A DNA stretch of 64,000 nucleotides from Rhinopithecus roxellana (GCF_007565055.1 NC_044564.1:80868563-80932562), one strand, 5' to 3'; shown: positions 25,235-37,422, counted from the first letter of the stretch. Translations and numbers: made by a program. The notes: generated by a model not told the origin, from the letters alone.

Positions 25235-25789
25235 GTCCCTGTATTAAAAGAACACAAACTATAAATCCCTGATGGCCCATTCACAGTATCTGCACTGATG
25301 GATAAGAAAATGTTCCTTTCACAGACTGCAATCTGTTTTTCAAACATCTGTGGGAACTCAGCTTTATAAAAAGGAAGAGAAAAAAAAAAACAGAAAAAAA
25401 AAAAAAAACAAGGAATAATTTGGAAACCCCTGATTACTGAGAATAGAAGCAAAATATATAATGAGGTGAACCCGGTAAACACTGCAAAGTATCACATCCA
25501 AGTCAGTGCATGTTACAGCTTTTCTTTGCAAATAGTAAAATATTAAAACCTCTGAACCTTTAATGAAACATTTGGCCATTTTTTATGTATTACAGTGAGA
25601 ACTTATGTCTATAATGTGTTCATTTATCACACAAAATAATATATACACAAAGTCACAACTGATGAGGTTCCCAAGTTACATCTATTGTTTAATAATAGCT
25701 GATTTCCAAGACAATATTCTAATCTCTGTGTTATCCAAGAGCCCTGCAAATACTTCTATGATTTTTTGAGCTTCATTTTTTTACATTTA
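25235..25789. other. AT-rich DNA with A-rich tracts
   Basis: Contains two A runs at 25379-25409. The long minus-strand frames here translate as poly-F/L from these tracts and are not genes. Confidence 0.5.
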
Positions 25790-26590
25790 CAGGTACAATT
25801 GTATGTATTCACTTTATATCGTATGATGTTTTGAAGTGAAATAACAACATCAGGTTAGTGAATATATGCTTTACCTCACAGTTACCATTGTTGTGACAAG
25901 AACACTTTACATTCACGCAGCATTTTTCAAGAACACAATATATTAATCTTTTTTTTTTTTTTTTTTTTTTTTGTTTGAGACGGAGTCTCACTCTGTCTGT
26001 TGCCCAGGCTGGAGTGCAGTGGTGCTATCTTGGCTCACTGCAAACTCTGCCTCCCGGGTTCACACCATTCTCCTGCCTCAGTCTCCGGAATAGCTGGGAC
26101 TACAGGCGCCCGCCACCTCGCCTGGCTAATTTTTTGTATTTTTAGTAGAGACAGGGTTTCACCGTGTTAGCCAGGATGGTCTCGATCTCCTGACCTCGTG
26201 ATCCGCCCGTCTCGGCCTCCCAAAGTGCTGGGATTACAGGCTTGAGCCACCGTGCCTGGCCCACAATATATTATTATACATAGTCACCATGTTGTATAAT
26301 ACATCTCTTGAACATATTCCTCGTGTCTAGCTGAAATCTGGTATCCTTTGATCAACATCTCCCTCTTCTGCCCTTAACCACCCCAGCCCATGACAAACAC
26401 CATTCTATGTGATTAACTTTTTTGGATTCCACATCTGAGTGTCATCATGTGGTATTTGTCTTTCTGTGCCTGGCTTATTTCACTTAACAAAATGTCTCCC
26501 AGGTTAATCCATGTTGTTGCAGATGACAGGATTTTATTCTTTTTTATGAGTGAATACTATTCCACCATGCAGAAATTTATATTACTGCTT
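25790..26590 (-). mobile_element. Old L1M fragment (3'UTR and ORF2 end), split by an AluY
   Basis: Before the Alu: tgaagtgaaataacaacatc and tacctcacagttaccattg, reading as reverse-complement L1M 3'UTR. After the Alu: tcctttgatcaacatctccc, ggtatttgtctttctgtgcc, tggcttatttcacttaacaa and aatccatgttgttgcagatg, the reverse complement of a typical old L1 3' region. Highly diverged. Confidence 0.82.
25946..26261 (-). mobile_element. AluY (Old World monkey type), minus strand
   Basis: Long T tract then gagacggagtctcac. It has cccgtctcggcc and aggcttgagcc. A 12-bp duplication, CACAATATATTA, flanks it at 25934-25945 and 26262-26273. Inserted into the old L1M 3'UTR. Confidence 0.97.
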
Positions 26591-26627
26591 TTCTTTTTTC
26601 TTTTCTTTCTTTCTTCCTTTTTTTTAT

Positions 26628-26666
<39 letters not shown>
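26590..26666. repeat. CT-rich stretch and 37-nt T tract
   Basis: Polypyrimidine run (ttttcttttctttctttctt) leading into an uninterrupted 37-nt T run (26630-26666), the complement of the A tail of the following Alu. Confidence 0.9.
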
Positions 26667-26667
<1 letters not shown>

Positions 26668-26940
26668 AGACAAGGTCTTGATTTGTCTCCCAGTCTAGAG
26701 TGCAGTGGCATGATCAACCACAATACAGTCTCAGTCTCTTGCACTCAAGTGAACCTCCCACCTCAGATTCCTAAAGTAACTGAGACTACAGGTGCACACC
26801 ACCATGCCCAACTAATTGTTTTGATTTTCAGTAGATATGAGGTCTTGATATACTGCCCAGTATCAAACTCCTGAGCACAAGCAATCCTCCCTCCTCAGTC
26901 TTCCAAAGGCAGGGATTACAGGCGTGAGTCAGCACATGAC
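26667..26940 (-). mobile_element. Diverged AluJ-like, minus strand
   Basis: gagacaaggtcttgatttgt, gagtgcagtggcatgatca, cctcccacctcagattccta and ggattacaggcgtgag mark an Alu in reverse complement. Heavy divergence argues for AluJ, which makes the unusually long and pure T tract beside it odd. Confidence 0.92.
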
Positions 26941-27914
26941 ACTGTAATTTGACCATGCTGAGTTGCTTAAAGGATAGAAATCAAGTTTCCACATTTGTAC
27001 TAATGCCTAAAAAGCAGGCTTTTTATAAATGATCCTAATTAAATAAACGAAGTTCATACAATTGTCATTCTAATGATGAACTTAATACTGTTTGCCTCAT
27101 TTCATGCCTTGAATTTTTTACTCTTTAACCTAATTATGCTGAAAATATTTATGCTATATTATATGTAGAAAAAAAGTATATTTATATTTTTGTCAACTAT
27201 GCAATTTTTAAAAATTGTACAGAAATACCAGAAGAAAATTTCCCAAAATAGTATGAATTACTTCTGGATGTTGAATTCCTGGAATTTATTTGTATTCTCC
27301 CTTCTTTGTTTAATCTTCACTAACTCCGTAATCAGTATGGAATAGTTTTGTAATCAGAGGAAATATTTAATTTTAAAATTCCATTACATTTTTCATTGTT
27401 CTGATCAACATAGCTGTTAAGGGCATCTACTTTTACCTTAACAACCTCTATGAGCTAAATTCCTCATTTTATAATAAATCAACCAAATCATTGCCAGTCC
27501 ATACATCTGAATGATATGACCAAAATAAATTCCATTACTTAGGATAAATAAACTAAATAAAATAACAACTACAAACAAACCAAACAAGAATGACATGTTT
27601 CAAGGATATGAATGCTCAAGATGTGAGATTTCTCCATAAAGGTGAAATGTTTCACCTTTCAACCAGTGTTATAAATCAGTGATTAGTGTGTAAGGAGAAA
27701 ATGCAGAATACACAAAATGGGTAAAACAATATAGTTATTATAACAACACAGGATAAAGAAAAGGAGGCAAAAATAACTAGGTTAAGTAACGGGTCAACTT
27801 ACTGCATCGGAAAGTTGAGGCCTAGCTTTTATTCAGAATATTTAAAAAATTATGTTCTACCATTAAATAATGAATTGTCTTCAATCATAAATTATAACCT
27901 TTGAATCTGTAAGG
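26941..27914. other. AT-rich unique DNA
   Basis: No gene or clear repeat recognised. Confidence 0.5.
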
Positions 27915-27927
27915 CAGATATGACTTT

Positions 27928-28242
27928 TTAAAAAGTTTATATTGTTTTAATTATTATTTGAGACAGAATCTAGCATTGTTGTTCAGGCTGGAGTGCAATG
28001 GCACAATCTCTCAGCTCACTGAAACCTCCACTTTTCAGGTTCAAGCGATTGGCCTGCCTCAGCCACCCGAGTAGCTGGGGCTACAGGCACGCACCACCAC
28101 ACTCAGCTAATTTTTGTGTTTTTAGTAGAGAAGAGGTTTCACCATGTTGGCCAGGCTGGTCTTGAACTAATGACCCCAAGTGATCAGCTCACCTTGGCCT
28201 CCCAGAGAGCTGCGATTATAGGCATGATCTACCACACCAGGT
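27928..28242 (-). mobile_element. Old Alu (AluS/J-like), minus strand
   Basis: Alu body starts at about 27957 (tttgagacagaatc) after a decayed T tail. A perfect 13-bp duplication, CAGATATGACTTT, flanks the insertion at 27915-27927 and 28243-28255. Confidence 0.95.
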
Positions 28243-28334
28243 CAGATATGACTTTATATATTTGTTTTTCTTAAACAGCGGTGTAAATTACTCTAATTGA
28301 TTGTTCGAAGGTTTCCATAGTACCACTTCATTCT

Positions 28335-28535
28335 TAGGAAATAAGCTTTTATGTCAAATAGATTTGAGTTCAAACTCTGCTTAAAAATTAACTGTGTCCA
28401 AGACAATTACTTAAGTGCCCTAAACTTTACTTTTCCATCCATGAAGTGGGAGTAGTACCTAAATCATGGTAATTATTGGCAGTTACACAAAGCATTGTGT
28501 ATAAAGTAACTAATACAGTGCACTTTGCAGATGGA
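28335..28535 (+). mobile_element. MIR SINE, plus strand
   Basis: gatttgagttcaaactctgc, cttaagtgccctaaac, ccatgaagtgggag and cacaaagcattgtg follow the MIR order. Diverged. Confidence 0.72.
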
Positions 28536-29012
28536 GTAGAGGCAGCCAACCTTGTACACTTTCAAGAAGAGATTAAGTCAATGGAAAGTAGGTGATACCA
28601 AACTCTCCTGATAATTCAGGCAAATAGGCTATGCTAAAGCAGGCTTACAGAAAGTATGAGCTGTATTTTTGGAGTGCAGTGTATCTTAAATACCCAGAAA
28701 GGCCTTCTCACTGTCATCAGACTCACATTTCTACACAGAACATTTGAGACTATGGTAGAAAACAATCATCTTCCAGGGTCTGCCTTCTAGCTCTCACAGT
28801 AACACAAAAGTTACAATTGCAAATTGAATTCTTTTATTCATGTCCAAAAAGCAGATCAGTATTAGAGGATTCTCATATAAAATATCTAGAATATGTGTGG
28901 ACAGATGAAAAGCAAAAAGGAAGAATATTGTGCAGTTCAGGAAGGAGGGTTTCATTCAGGTGATGAGGTCATAAAACTATCCATATAGAAGATAGACACA
29001 CTATGTAAGTGG
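28536..29012. other. Unique DNA
   Basis: Nothing recognised. Confidence 0.45.
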
Positions 29013-29076
29013 GTAGTGTGTGTGTGTGAGAGAGAGAGACAGAGAGAGACAGAGAGACAGTGAGTGAGAGAGAGAA
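29013..29076. repeat. (TG)n-(AG)n compound microsatellite
   Basis: A TG run followed by interrupted AGAGAG/GACAG repeats. Confidence 0.93.
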
Positions 29077-29773
29077 ACTGATTACAAATGTATCCCGAGT
29101 TCTTCAGATATCCTTTGAAATGAGACTTTCCTGCTACTCTCATCAAAAGGTAGAACGTATTTATCCTCACTTTGAATCTAGGCTACCCTTGTTACTTGCT
29201 TTGGCCAATAAAATGTGGTAGAAATGATGGTTTGCCTATTCTGAACCTCAATCTCAAGAGGTCTTGCATTCTTACTTAGAATTCTGGATCATCATATGAA
29301 CAAGGCCAATTTAGACTATTAGATGATGAAAGACATGAGGCCCAATTACTCTCTCTGTCCCAGCTGACAGCTATTTAATAGGCAGAGATGGGCTTAAGGC
29401 AACCCAAAGCCCAGCAAGGCTATCAGAACGTAGATGGATAAGTTAGCCAGCTTAGATTAGCCAAGCTTGGTTCAAAGCTCAAGCACTTCCCAGAAAACCC
29501 ACAGATTTCTGGCAACCATAAATATTTACTAAGTGAAGATGAATTTTGGGTAGTTTGCTACACAGTAATAGCTATATACATAGTGTGATGGTCATAGCAT
29601 GGCCTGGGAAGAAATGCAAATTCTAGTTAATTTCATGGCTAATTGGAGGCATTCAAGCTTCGTTGCTTCCACAACACTTGTCTTGTGTAAACAAGAGGAT
29701 TTAACCTTTCATCTTTGAACTCCTTAAAGGCTACACTACAGTTTTATCCATCTTTGAATGCCAAACTCCTGCT
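29077..29773. other. Unique DNA with possible L2 tail
   Basis: No gene seen. 29680-29770 (catctttgaactcc, ccatctttgaatgccaaa) may be a decayed L2-type tail next to the MIR. Confidence 0.4.
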
Positions 29774-29955
29774 TATAGCATGGTGCAGGGGTTAAGCATG
29801 TGGGCCCTGCAACTAGATTTCCTAGGTTTGAAACCTGCCTGAGTGACCTTAGGTAAATTGCTTAATATTTATAAACACAATTTTTATAATCTCTAATATT
29901 GTAGTAATAATGTAATCTGCCTAACAGATATATTAAATTAAATAATGCAGCATAA
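29774..29955 (+). mobile_element. MIR SINE, plus strand
   Basis: tatagcatggtgcaggggtt aligns with the MIR 5' start (tagcatagtggttaag), followed by ggtttgaaacctgcc and gtgaccttaggtaaattgct. The 3' half is decayed. Confidence 0.85.
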
Positions 29956-30904
29956 TAATTGATGCTGGTGCAAAGTATAGTTATGCTAATTATTCTTACT
30001 AAATGCACAAAAAAGTAATGCCAAAATCAACCTTGAAAATGGGCAGCAGAGAACTCTGCAGTCTTTATACTCTCTGGCCCTACAATTATAAAATTCACTA
30101 TGTAATCCCCAGAAACCCATTATCTGATTAGTCACACTTAGACAGAATACTTGTTGTTTGATAGAGGATGAGAAAAACAGTGATAGATTTGACATAAAGA
30201 CTGTCAACCTGACATCTTTTAACTTATTTAATACATTAAAAGCCAAGAAAATGCATTACTTGGAAGACAAATGTAAGAAGCTAGTGGATTCTTCAAGCCC
30301 CCTAATATATATATATATATTTATATATTTACATATTCCAATCCAGGAAGTGGATTGGAGCAAGCAGCAAGACTCTCCTCTCCAAGCAAGTTTCTGCCTC
30401 AGTTATTCTCCAAGAATATGCCATTTTGAAGATACAAATCATATTGAATACAAGCTTTCAGTTTTTTTTCTGAAAATCTTATTGGCAGACATTCCATGCT
30501 CATTTCACAGATCTTCTGAAATGTATTTATAATCATTAGACTGGTTTAGAAATTCATTCCCACCAGTTGCTACAATAATGTGTAGCAACTTATAAAAGTT
30601 AAAACTTGGTACTAGCTGGTGTTAGAAGAAAAAGCTTAAATGTGTTATCCTTCAGGAAAAAAAGTGAAAGATCACTGGGTGTTCTATAGAATGATAGTAT
30701 AAATTCTTATGTATTCAATTGAGTCCTATTTTAGGAATGCCAAGCCTAAACATATATAATAATACTTAAAACTGTAACATATTTGTAAAGATATTTGCAT
30801 TTTCCTAAGAAAAGTATTATATCAGAAAAAAATTTCTGAATGATCAAAAATGCCTCTCCACTGAAACACTGGCCCCCAATTATGCAATTCATCAATTCCA
30901 CAAT
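29956..30904. other. AT-rich unique DNA
   Basis: Contains a TA-rich run near 30304-30335. A 124-codon plus-strand frame at 30158-30532 spans that run. It shows no recognisable motif and I do not call it a gene. Confidence 0.45.
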
Positions 30905-31470
30905 GCATACTTTTATTTTTAATTTTAAGCTAATTTTAGACATACAGAAAAGTTGGAAAAATAAGAGTACCTATATACCCCTCATCCGGATTTCCCTAAA
31001 GTTAGTTCAAATTTCCCCTGTTGTCTAGTAATGTCATATTTCTGTTCCATGATTCTCTCCAGAGTCCAATTTTATATTTGATTTTTCTTCTTAGCTTTCT
31101 CCAGCCTATGCAGTTCTTTGCTCTTATTTTATCTTTCATGACCTTGACACTTTTGAAGAGTACTTCTTCTTGGTAGAATGTTCCTCAATTCAGATTTTCT
31201 CATTGTTTTTCATGATTAGATTCTTCTCATTCCATTATATCAAGAAGTTCATGATGTCACTATGTCTTACCAATGGTAATAATGACAGTGTTTACTCAGA
31301 GAAGTATTTACAGGGTTTCCCACCGTAAAGATGTTTTTCCTCTGTGATTAATAAATATCTTTTAGGGAGATACTTTGAGACTAGGCGCATTACCTGTTTT
31401 TTCTTAATATTTGTCCACCAAATTTACAAACTGCAAGTGTACTTTATCAATTATTACTGAGATTTGCATT
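30905..31470 (-). mobile_element. Old L1M 3'UTR-like fragment
   Basis: Phrases tagacatacagaaaagttgg, tttctgttccatgattctct, tcatgaccttgacacttttg, gaagagtacttcttcttggt and agaatgttcctcaatt recall the long old L1M 3' region in reverse complement. The T-rich plus strand fits a minus-strand L1. Highly diverged. Confidence 0.65.
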
Positions 31471-31850
31471 TTTAAAACATTTAACATGCCTATAATCAGG
31501 ATATATCCTAAAACTGCTGATCCCTCACTGTTGCTATCAACCAGTTACCAGCCATGGTGCAAGTATCACTGTACATAAACAAACTTGTTTCTTATTTCTG
31601 GTGGCATGACTGGACAGACTATCCTTATACATTTTAAGTAACAAATCATTTATTGATTTATTGAAGAAAAACCATGAATCCTGGTTGTCATATGAAAATC
31701 TCCCATTGACACTGGTAAGATCAAAAAGGTGCAAACAATGAAAACCACACAGTAGCTGTGAAAAAACTTAAGTAAATATAAGCACTTTTTCATGTTTGGT
31801 TCATCTCAATGTTTGTAATAGCACATAGCAACAAAGTGTTGTTGGTGGTG
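31471..31850. other. Unique DNA
   Basis: Nothing recognised. Confidence 0.4.
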
Positions 31851-32151
31851 GTTATTTATTTATTTATTTCGAGATGAGTCTTTCTCTGTCCCACAGGCTG
31901 GAATGCAGTGGCGCCGTCTCGGCCCACTGTACCCTCCGTCTCCAGGGTTCAAGCGGTTCTCCTGCCTCAGCCTCTCAAGTAGCTAGGATTACAGGTTCTT
32001 GCTACCAAGCCTGGCTAATTTTTGTATTTTTAGTAGAGACGGAGTTTCACCATGTTGGCCGGACTGGTCTGAAACTCCTAATCTCAAGTGATCTGCCCAC
32101 CTCGGCCTCCCAAAGTGCTGAGATTACAGGCGTGAGTCATCTCACCCAGCC
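31851..32151 (-). mobile_element. AluS-like, minus strand
   Basis: Begins with a TTTA-type degenerate tail, then cgagatgagtctttctctgt, and ends ctcacccagcc. Both monomers are present. Confidence 0.94.
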
Positions 32152-32266
32152 AATGGTAATGTCTTTAAATCCATATCTATGACACTGAGTCAAATATTAT
32201 TCTAAAATGTCAGATCCAAACTTTCTTTATGAAGTTTTGGGAATTCCTTAATTTATTCCTTTATTT

Positions 32267-32584
32267 ATTTATTTTTTTTTTTTTTTATTTTTATTTTTTT
32301 TTTGAGGCAGAGTCTCACTCTGTCGCCGGGGCTGGAGTGCAGTGGCCGGATCTCAGCTCACTGCAAGCTCCGCCTCCCGGGTTTACTGCCATTCTCCTGC
32401 CTCAGCCTCCCGAGTAGCTGGGACTACAGGCGCCCGCCACTTCGCCCGGCTAGTTTTTGTATTTTTAGTAGAGACGGGGTTTCACCGTGTTAGCCAGGAT
32501 GGTCTCGATCTCCTGACCTCGTGATCCGCCCGTCTCGGCCTCCCAAAGTGCTGGGATTACAGGCTTGAGCCACCGCGCCCGGCC
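32267..32584 (-). mobile_element. Young AluY (Old World monkey type), minus strand
   Basis: T-rich tail, then gaggcagagtctcactctgt. It carries cttcgcccggctag, cccgtctcggcc and aggcttgagcc. An 11-bp duplication, TTCCTTTATTT, flanks it at 32256-32266 and 32585-32595. Confidence 0.97.
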
Positions 32585-32595
32585 TTCCTTTATTT

Positions 32596-34717
32596 TTTAA
32601 ATAAAGAAAAATGAAGTATAATTTTAAAAACTAAATAAATTAGTCTAACACAGTTCTTCCGGTAAGTATGAAACTCTAAACGATAAACTACTGTGTCATT
32701 GTTTATTTGATAGTCTTTATTCTTTCTTTAGCATCTTTGGGATACATAAAAGACAGTGAAATACGTTTTAATCATTGGCCCCAGCTTCAATTTCATAGGG
32801 AAATAGTGAATTGCAGGTGACTCAAATTTTCAGTGGAAATTAGAATCTCATTTGTCAAAAATTTCAGATGTGCTGAGGTTTTGTTCCTGAAGTGCTTTCC
32901 TATACAAAGTTTGTAATACAGAATAGCAATCAAAGTGGCAATCCCACGTTTAGTCTTCCACTTGGTAAACAGCAAAAGGGAAACTCGTAGAGTAGTGCAT
33001 AAACCTCATACGTTTAAATTTTTCTTTCAAAAAAAAATTTTTTTTTTCAAAAAAATGCATTTGGTCCATAAACATGCTTCATGGAGGAAGGAGATTAATA
33101 CAGAAGGCATATTCAGTGGCTCATTTAAACCTATGAGTATATATTTCTAAACTGAAGACAAAGGAGAGTCAACTGTTTATTTTTAAGGTGATGTGTTAAA
33201 TGCGGAACAACGGCTTTATGTCTGACATTCTTGCTGTAATTGGAGGTTCATCCCACCTTTCTGAGACACAATTTCCTTATCTGTAAAATGACATTACGCA
33301 CAGCAAAACTAAGCAATCTTTTTGGAAATTCAGATAGCTACTTTTTAAAATGTAATAGAATTAAAACATCAGTGTGAAACTCACTACAGACAATAGTTGT
33401 CTTCATGAAACTCTTGAGTGTATACGTGCATATGTGTTTATAATGTCTCAAATTTAACTTAATTTCTTACTGGGAGTCACTGTCAAAGTCTGAAAGTGAA
33501 TGAAGTAAATCATCTCTTAGAATGACTCAAGCCTCAGATTCTGTGGTATACTCAGTTACATGAAATGAGCATTTATACCACATAGTTCAGAAACAGATGC
33601 CAAAGCCTATAGACCAGAAATGATTAACGCAGTTGTCATCAGTCACATGTGACTATTTAAATCTATATCAATTGTAATAAAATAAAATATTCAGTTCCTT
33701 AGTCACAACAGTCACTTTTCAAGTGCTTTATCATATCGTTTGGATAATGATTACCGTATTGGAGAGACTACATATATAGAACATTTCCATCATTTCAAAA
33801 AGTTCTGATAGAGGGCCCTCCTCTGTAACTATCTCATGCATTTTCCAATGTGTTAAAGTAAGCCTAATTAAACCAATCTGAGGACTAGTGGAATGAATTT
33901 GATTACAATTATGCCATAGAGATGAAGAGAAAACTTCAATGTTAATTTATAATATGTACCTTAATGCTTTATTCATATGTCACTCATCTCGTCACTTCAG
34001 GCTATTTTTTTGCCTTGTCATTAAATTGGAACAGCTTCTTATTCTTCCACTGAATTATTTTGTGAATTTTATTTAAAATTGCCAGCTCGTGTGAACAAGG
34101 TATGCCAATATTTTATTCGGCCATGATGCATTTCCAAAGTTCATGTGAGGTCTTCCTAAAAGAGAGCTTTTTCTTGATGGAGTACTGAATGTCTCACCTA
34201 TTGTTATTTCTGTCTGGTGAATGTGAAACAGAAAAACATATGAAAAGTTTCTGCTTTGGATTATTATTCAGATGTGTGATTCTATATAAAACTGCTTTAC
34301 TATATATATGTCTTCTATATAAAACTGCTGTACTATAAGACCATTATTTTTGATGACTGCCATTCAACACATGTATAAGGTTGAAATAATTTAATAATTG
34401 TAAACCTTATTCTTATTACATTAATAATCCATAGAAGTTTTGCTAAGATTGAGTGAAAATATACGGGTTTAATTCCTGGTATTGGTGTTATCTTGCTCTG
34501 TAACTTGGATTAAATCTTCAAATCCATTCCATGATTGCATCATCATATATAAAATAAAAATAATTCTATTTGTATTACTTTCTTGAGTGGAGTTCTGAGG
34601 GCAAGGTGCCACTATAAAAAAGTATTTTTGAAGAATTAGAAAATGGAAACGTTATACTCTAAAATTCTGGTTTCCTGAGATCTTTACATATGTCATATAT
34701 TTGCCACTTTGCATGTC
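32596..34717. other. AT-rich unique DNA
   Basis: No gene recognised. 33029-33055 is an A9/T10/A7 stretch able to form a small hairpin. 33265-33300 (tttccttatctgtaaaatga) may be a MIR remnant. A 24-bp direct repeat with a 33-bp period is at 34281-34337. Confidence 0.45.
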
Positions 34718-34734
34718 AGAAACATAGTAATCAT

Positions 34735-35009
34735 AGCATTTTGGGAGGCCAAGGCAAGTGGGTCACTTGAGCTCAGGAGTTTGAGACTAGCCTGGCAATA
34801 TGGTGCAACCCCATCTCTACAAAAATACAAAAAATTAGCAGGGCATGGTGGTGGGCACCTCTAATCTCAGCTATTTCAGAGGCTGAGAGAGGAGAACTGT
34901 TTGAACCCGGGCAGTGGAGGTTGCAGTGAGCTCAGATTGCAGTCACTGCACTCCAGCCTGGGTGACAGAGTGAGATTCCATCTCAAAAAATAAAAAAGAA
35001 AATAAAAAA
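34735..35009 (+). mobile_element. Slightly 5'-truncated Alu, plus strand
   Basis: Begins at agcattttgggaggcc, so roughly the first 30-40 bp of Alu are missing. A 17-bp duplication with one mismatch (AGAAACAYAGTAATCAT) flanks it at 34718-34734 and 35010-35026, showing that the truncation dates from insertion. Confidence 0.95.
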
Positions 35010-35026
35010 AGAAACACAGTAATCAT

Positions 35027-35450
35027 TACATATTTGTTAAATAGATATATGAATACATACATAAATGGATGGATAAATGAATGTATATACCAACAAAATT
35101 GTTAAAGACTTTAAAGAAAATATTGCTAAATTAGTAAGTATCCATAAACACATATAACATATTTGTAAACACGTTTATAAAAATACATGCTTCATTCAAA
35201 TTTTACATTATTCCAAAAGAGTATTGAATGCATAGCAAGATATTAATAGTATTATATGGCATAAATATTCAGGTATATTTTAATATTAAATACTTCATAT
35301 TTTAATAGCCTAGCTAGATCAAGCTTTATACTAACACACTGTGTGACCTTGGACAAGTGACCCAGCAAACAGTAAGCATTTGAGCTTGCAAAGCACAGCT
35401 TAAAGATAGGAACCGAAAATTAATCTCTGCCATATTTTTGTTGTGGTGGT
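35027..35450. other. AT-rich unique DNA
   Basis: Contains an imperfect ATAC/ATGG-rich tetranucleotide run near 35045-35085. No gene. Confidence 0.45.
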
Positions 35451-35711
35451 GGTTGTTCCTTTTTTTTTTTTTTTTTTATACTTTAAGTTCTAGGGTACAT
35501 GTGCATAATGTGCAGGTTTGTTACATATGTATACTTATGCCATGTTGGTGTGCTGCACCCATCAACTCGTCAGCACCCATCAATTCATCATTTATATCAT
35601 GTATAACTCCCCAATGCAATCCCTCCCTCCTCCCCCCTCCCCCCTCCTCCCTCCCCATGATAGGCCCCAGTGCGTGATGTTCCCCTTCCCGAGTCCAAGT
35701 GATCTCATTGT

Positions 35712-37207
35712 TCAGTTCCCACCTATGAGTGAGAACATGCGGTGTTTGGTTTTCTCTTCTTGTGATAGTTTGCTAAGAATGATGGTTTCCAGCTGCATCC
35801 ACGTCCCTACAAAGGACACAAACTCATCCTTTTTTATGGCTGCATAGTATTCCATGGTGTATATGTGCCACATTTTCTTAATCCAGTCTGTCACAGATGG
35901 ACATTTGGGTTGATTCCAAGTCTTTGCTATTGTGAATAGTGCCGCAATAAACATACGTATACATGTGTCTTTGTAGTAGAATAATTTATAATCCTTTGGG
36001 TATATACCCAGTAGTGGGATGGCTGGGTCATATGGTACATCTAGTTCTAGATCCTAGAGGAATTGCCATACTGTTTTCCATAATGGTTGAACTAGTTTAC
36101 AATCCCACCAACAGTGTAAAAGTGTTCCTATTTCTCCACATCCTCTCCAACAACTGTTGTTTCCTGACTTCTTAATGATTGCCATTCTAACTGGTGTGAG
36201 ATGGTATCTCATTGTGGTTTTGATTTGCATTTCTCTGATGGCGAGTGACGATGAGCATTTTTTCATGTGTCTGTTGGCTGTATGAATATCTTCTTTTGAG
36301 AAATGTCTGTTCATATCCTTTCCCCACTTTTTGATGGGGTTGTTTGTTTTTTTCTCATATATTAGTTTGAGTTCTTTGTAGATTCTGGATATTAGCCCTT
36401 TGTCAGATGAGTAGGTTGCAAAAATTTTCTCCCATTCTGTAGGTTGCCTGTTCACTCTGATGGTAGTTTCTTTTGCTGTGCAAAAGCTCTTTAGTTTAAT
36501 TAGATCCCATTTGTCAATTTTGGCTTTTGCTGCCGTTGCTTTTGGTGTTTTAGACATGAAGTCCTTGCCCATGCCTATGTCCTGAATGGTACTACCTAGA
36601 TTTTCTTCTAGGGTTTTTATGGTATTAGGTCTAACATTTAAGTCTCTAATCCATCTTGAATTAATCTTCGTATAAGGGGTAAGGAAAGGATCCAGTTTCA
36701 GCTTTCTACTTATGGCTAGCCAATTTTCCCAGCACCATTTCTTAAATAGGGAATCCTTTCCCCATTTCTTGTTTCTCTCAGGTTTGTCAAAGATCAGATG
36801 GCTGTAGATGTGCGGTATTATTTCTGAGGACTCTGTTCTGTTCCATTGGTCTATAGCTCTGTTTTGGTACCAGTACCATGCTGTTTTGGTTACTGTAGCC
36901 TTGTAGTATAGTTTGAAGTCAGGTAGCGTGACGCCTCCAGCTTTGTCCTTTTGACTTAGGATTGTCTTGGCAATGCGGGCTCTTTTTTGGTTCCATATGA
37001 ACTTTAAAGCAGTCTTTTCCAGTTCTGTGAAGAAACTCATTGGTAGCTTGATGGGGATGGCATTGAATCTATAAATAACCTTGGGGAGTATGGCCATTTT
37101 CACGATATTGATTCTTCCTATCCATGAGCATGGTATGTTCTTCCATTTGTTTGTGTCCTCTTTGATTTCACTGAGCAGTGGTTTGTAGTTCTCCTTGAAG
37201 AGGTCCC
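35712..37207 (-). pseudogene. L1 ORF2 C-terminal fragment (one nonsense codon)
   Basis: Encodes the part of ORF2p after the reverse-transcriptase core, starting near the LFKENYKPLL motif. It ends at the normal C-terminus (FSLIGGN, stop at 35712-35714). The Cys-rich motif (CWRGCGEIGTLLHCWWDCK) is intact. The only break in the frame over this segment is an AAG-to-TAG nonsense at 36054-36056, just after VWQFL. Without ORF1, the endonuclease or the RT core it is dead on arrival. The 349-codon upstream part remains open, consistent with a recent insertion. Confidence 0.95.
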
Positions 37208-37407
37208 ATCATCTCAGCCCAAAATCTCCTTAAGCTGATAAGCAACTTCAGCAAAGTCTCAGGATACAAAATTAATGTGCAAAAATTACAAGCATTCTTA
37301 TACACCAGTAACAGACAAGCAGAGAGCCAAATCAGGAATGAACTTCCATTCACAATTGCTTCAAAGAGAATAAAATACCTAGGAATCCAGCTTACAAGGG
37401 ATGTAAA
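37208..37407 (+). pseudogene. Inverted L1 ORF2 segment of the same insertion
   Basis: Plus-strand ORF2 sequence (ctcagcccaaaatctcct to acaagggatgtaaagg), matching 47330-47523 of the 5.6-kb L1 but without that copy's 4-bp deletion. It ends where the minus-strand segment begins in the parental L1, as expected from second-strand priming during target-primed reverse transcription. Confidence 0.95.
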
Positions 37408-37422
37408 GGTTGTTCCTTTTTT

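Larger units (their letters stand above)
35466..37407 (-). mobile_element. Young L1PA-type insertion, 5'-truncated with 5' inversion
   Basis: From the T tract at 35466 to about 37207 this is the minus-strand 3' part of a young L1 (3'UTR plus ORF2 C-terminal half). From about 37208 to 37407 the adjacent upstream ORF2 segment lies in plus orientation. A perfect 15-bp duplication, GGTTGTTCCTTTTTT, flanks the whole at 35451-35465 and 37408-37422. One TSD pair around both orientations shows one event, the twin-priming mode of L1 integration. The two segments are contiguous in the parental L1 with almost nothing lost at the switch. Confidence 0.97.

Noticed and set aside
25096..25579. Overlapping minus-strand open frames of 128 and 71 codons
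   Set aside because: Their translations are dominated by poly-Phe/Leu from A/T homopolymers and AAAAC repeats; no gene-like composition.
26447..26874. Hydrophobic plus-strand frames suggesting membrane proteins
   Set aside because: Runs of F come from the T tract of an Alu; the frames are Alu and old L1 sequence.
30158..30532. 124-codon plus-strand open frame
   Set aside because: Spans a TA-rich microsatellite, has no motif or splice context, and matches chance expectation for AT-rich DNA.
35718..35847. 109-codon plus-strand frame with proline-rich stretch (35518-35847)
   Set aside because: The proline-rich part is the complement of the L1 3'UTR G-rich tract; not a gene.
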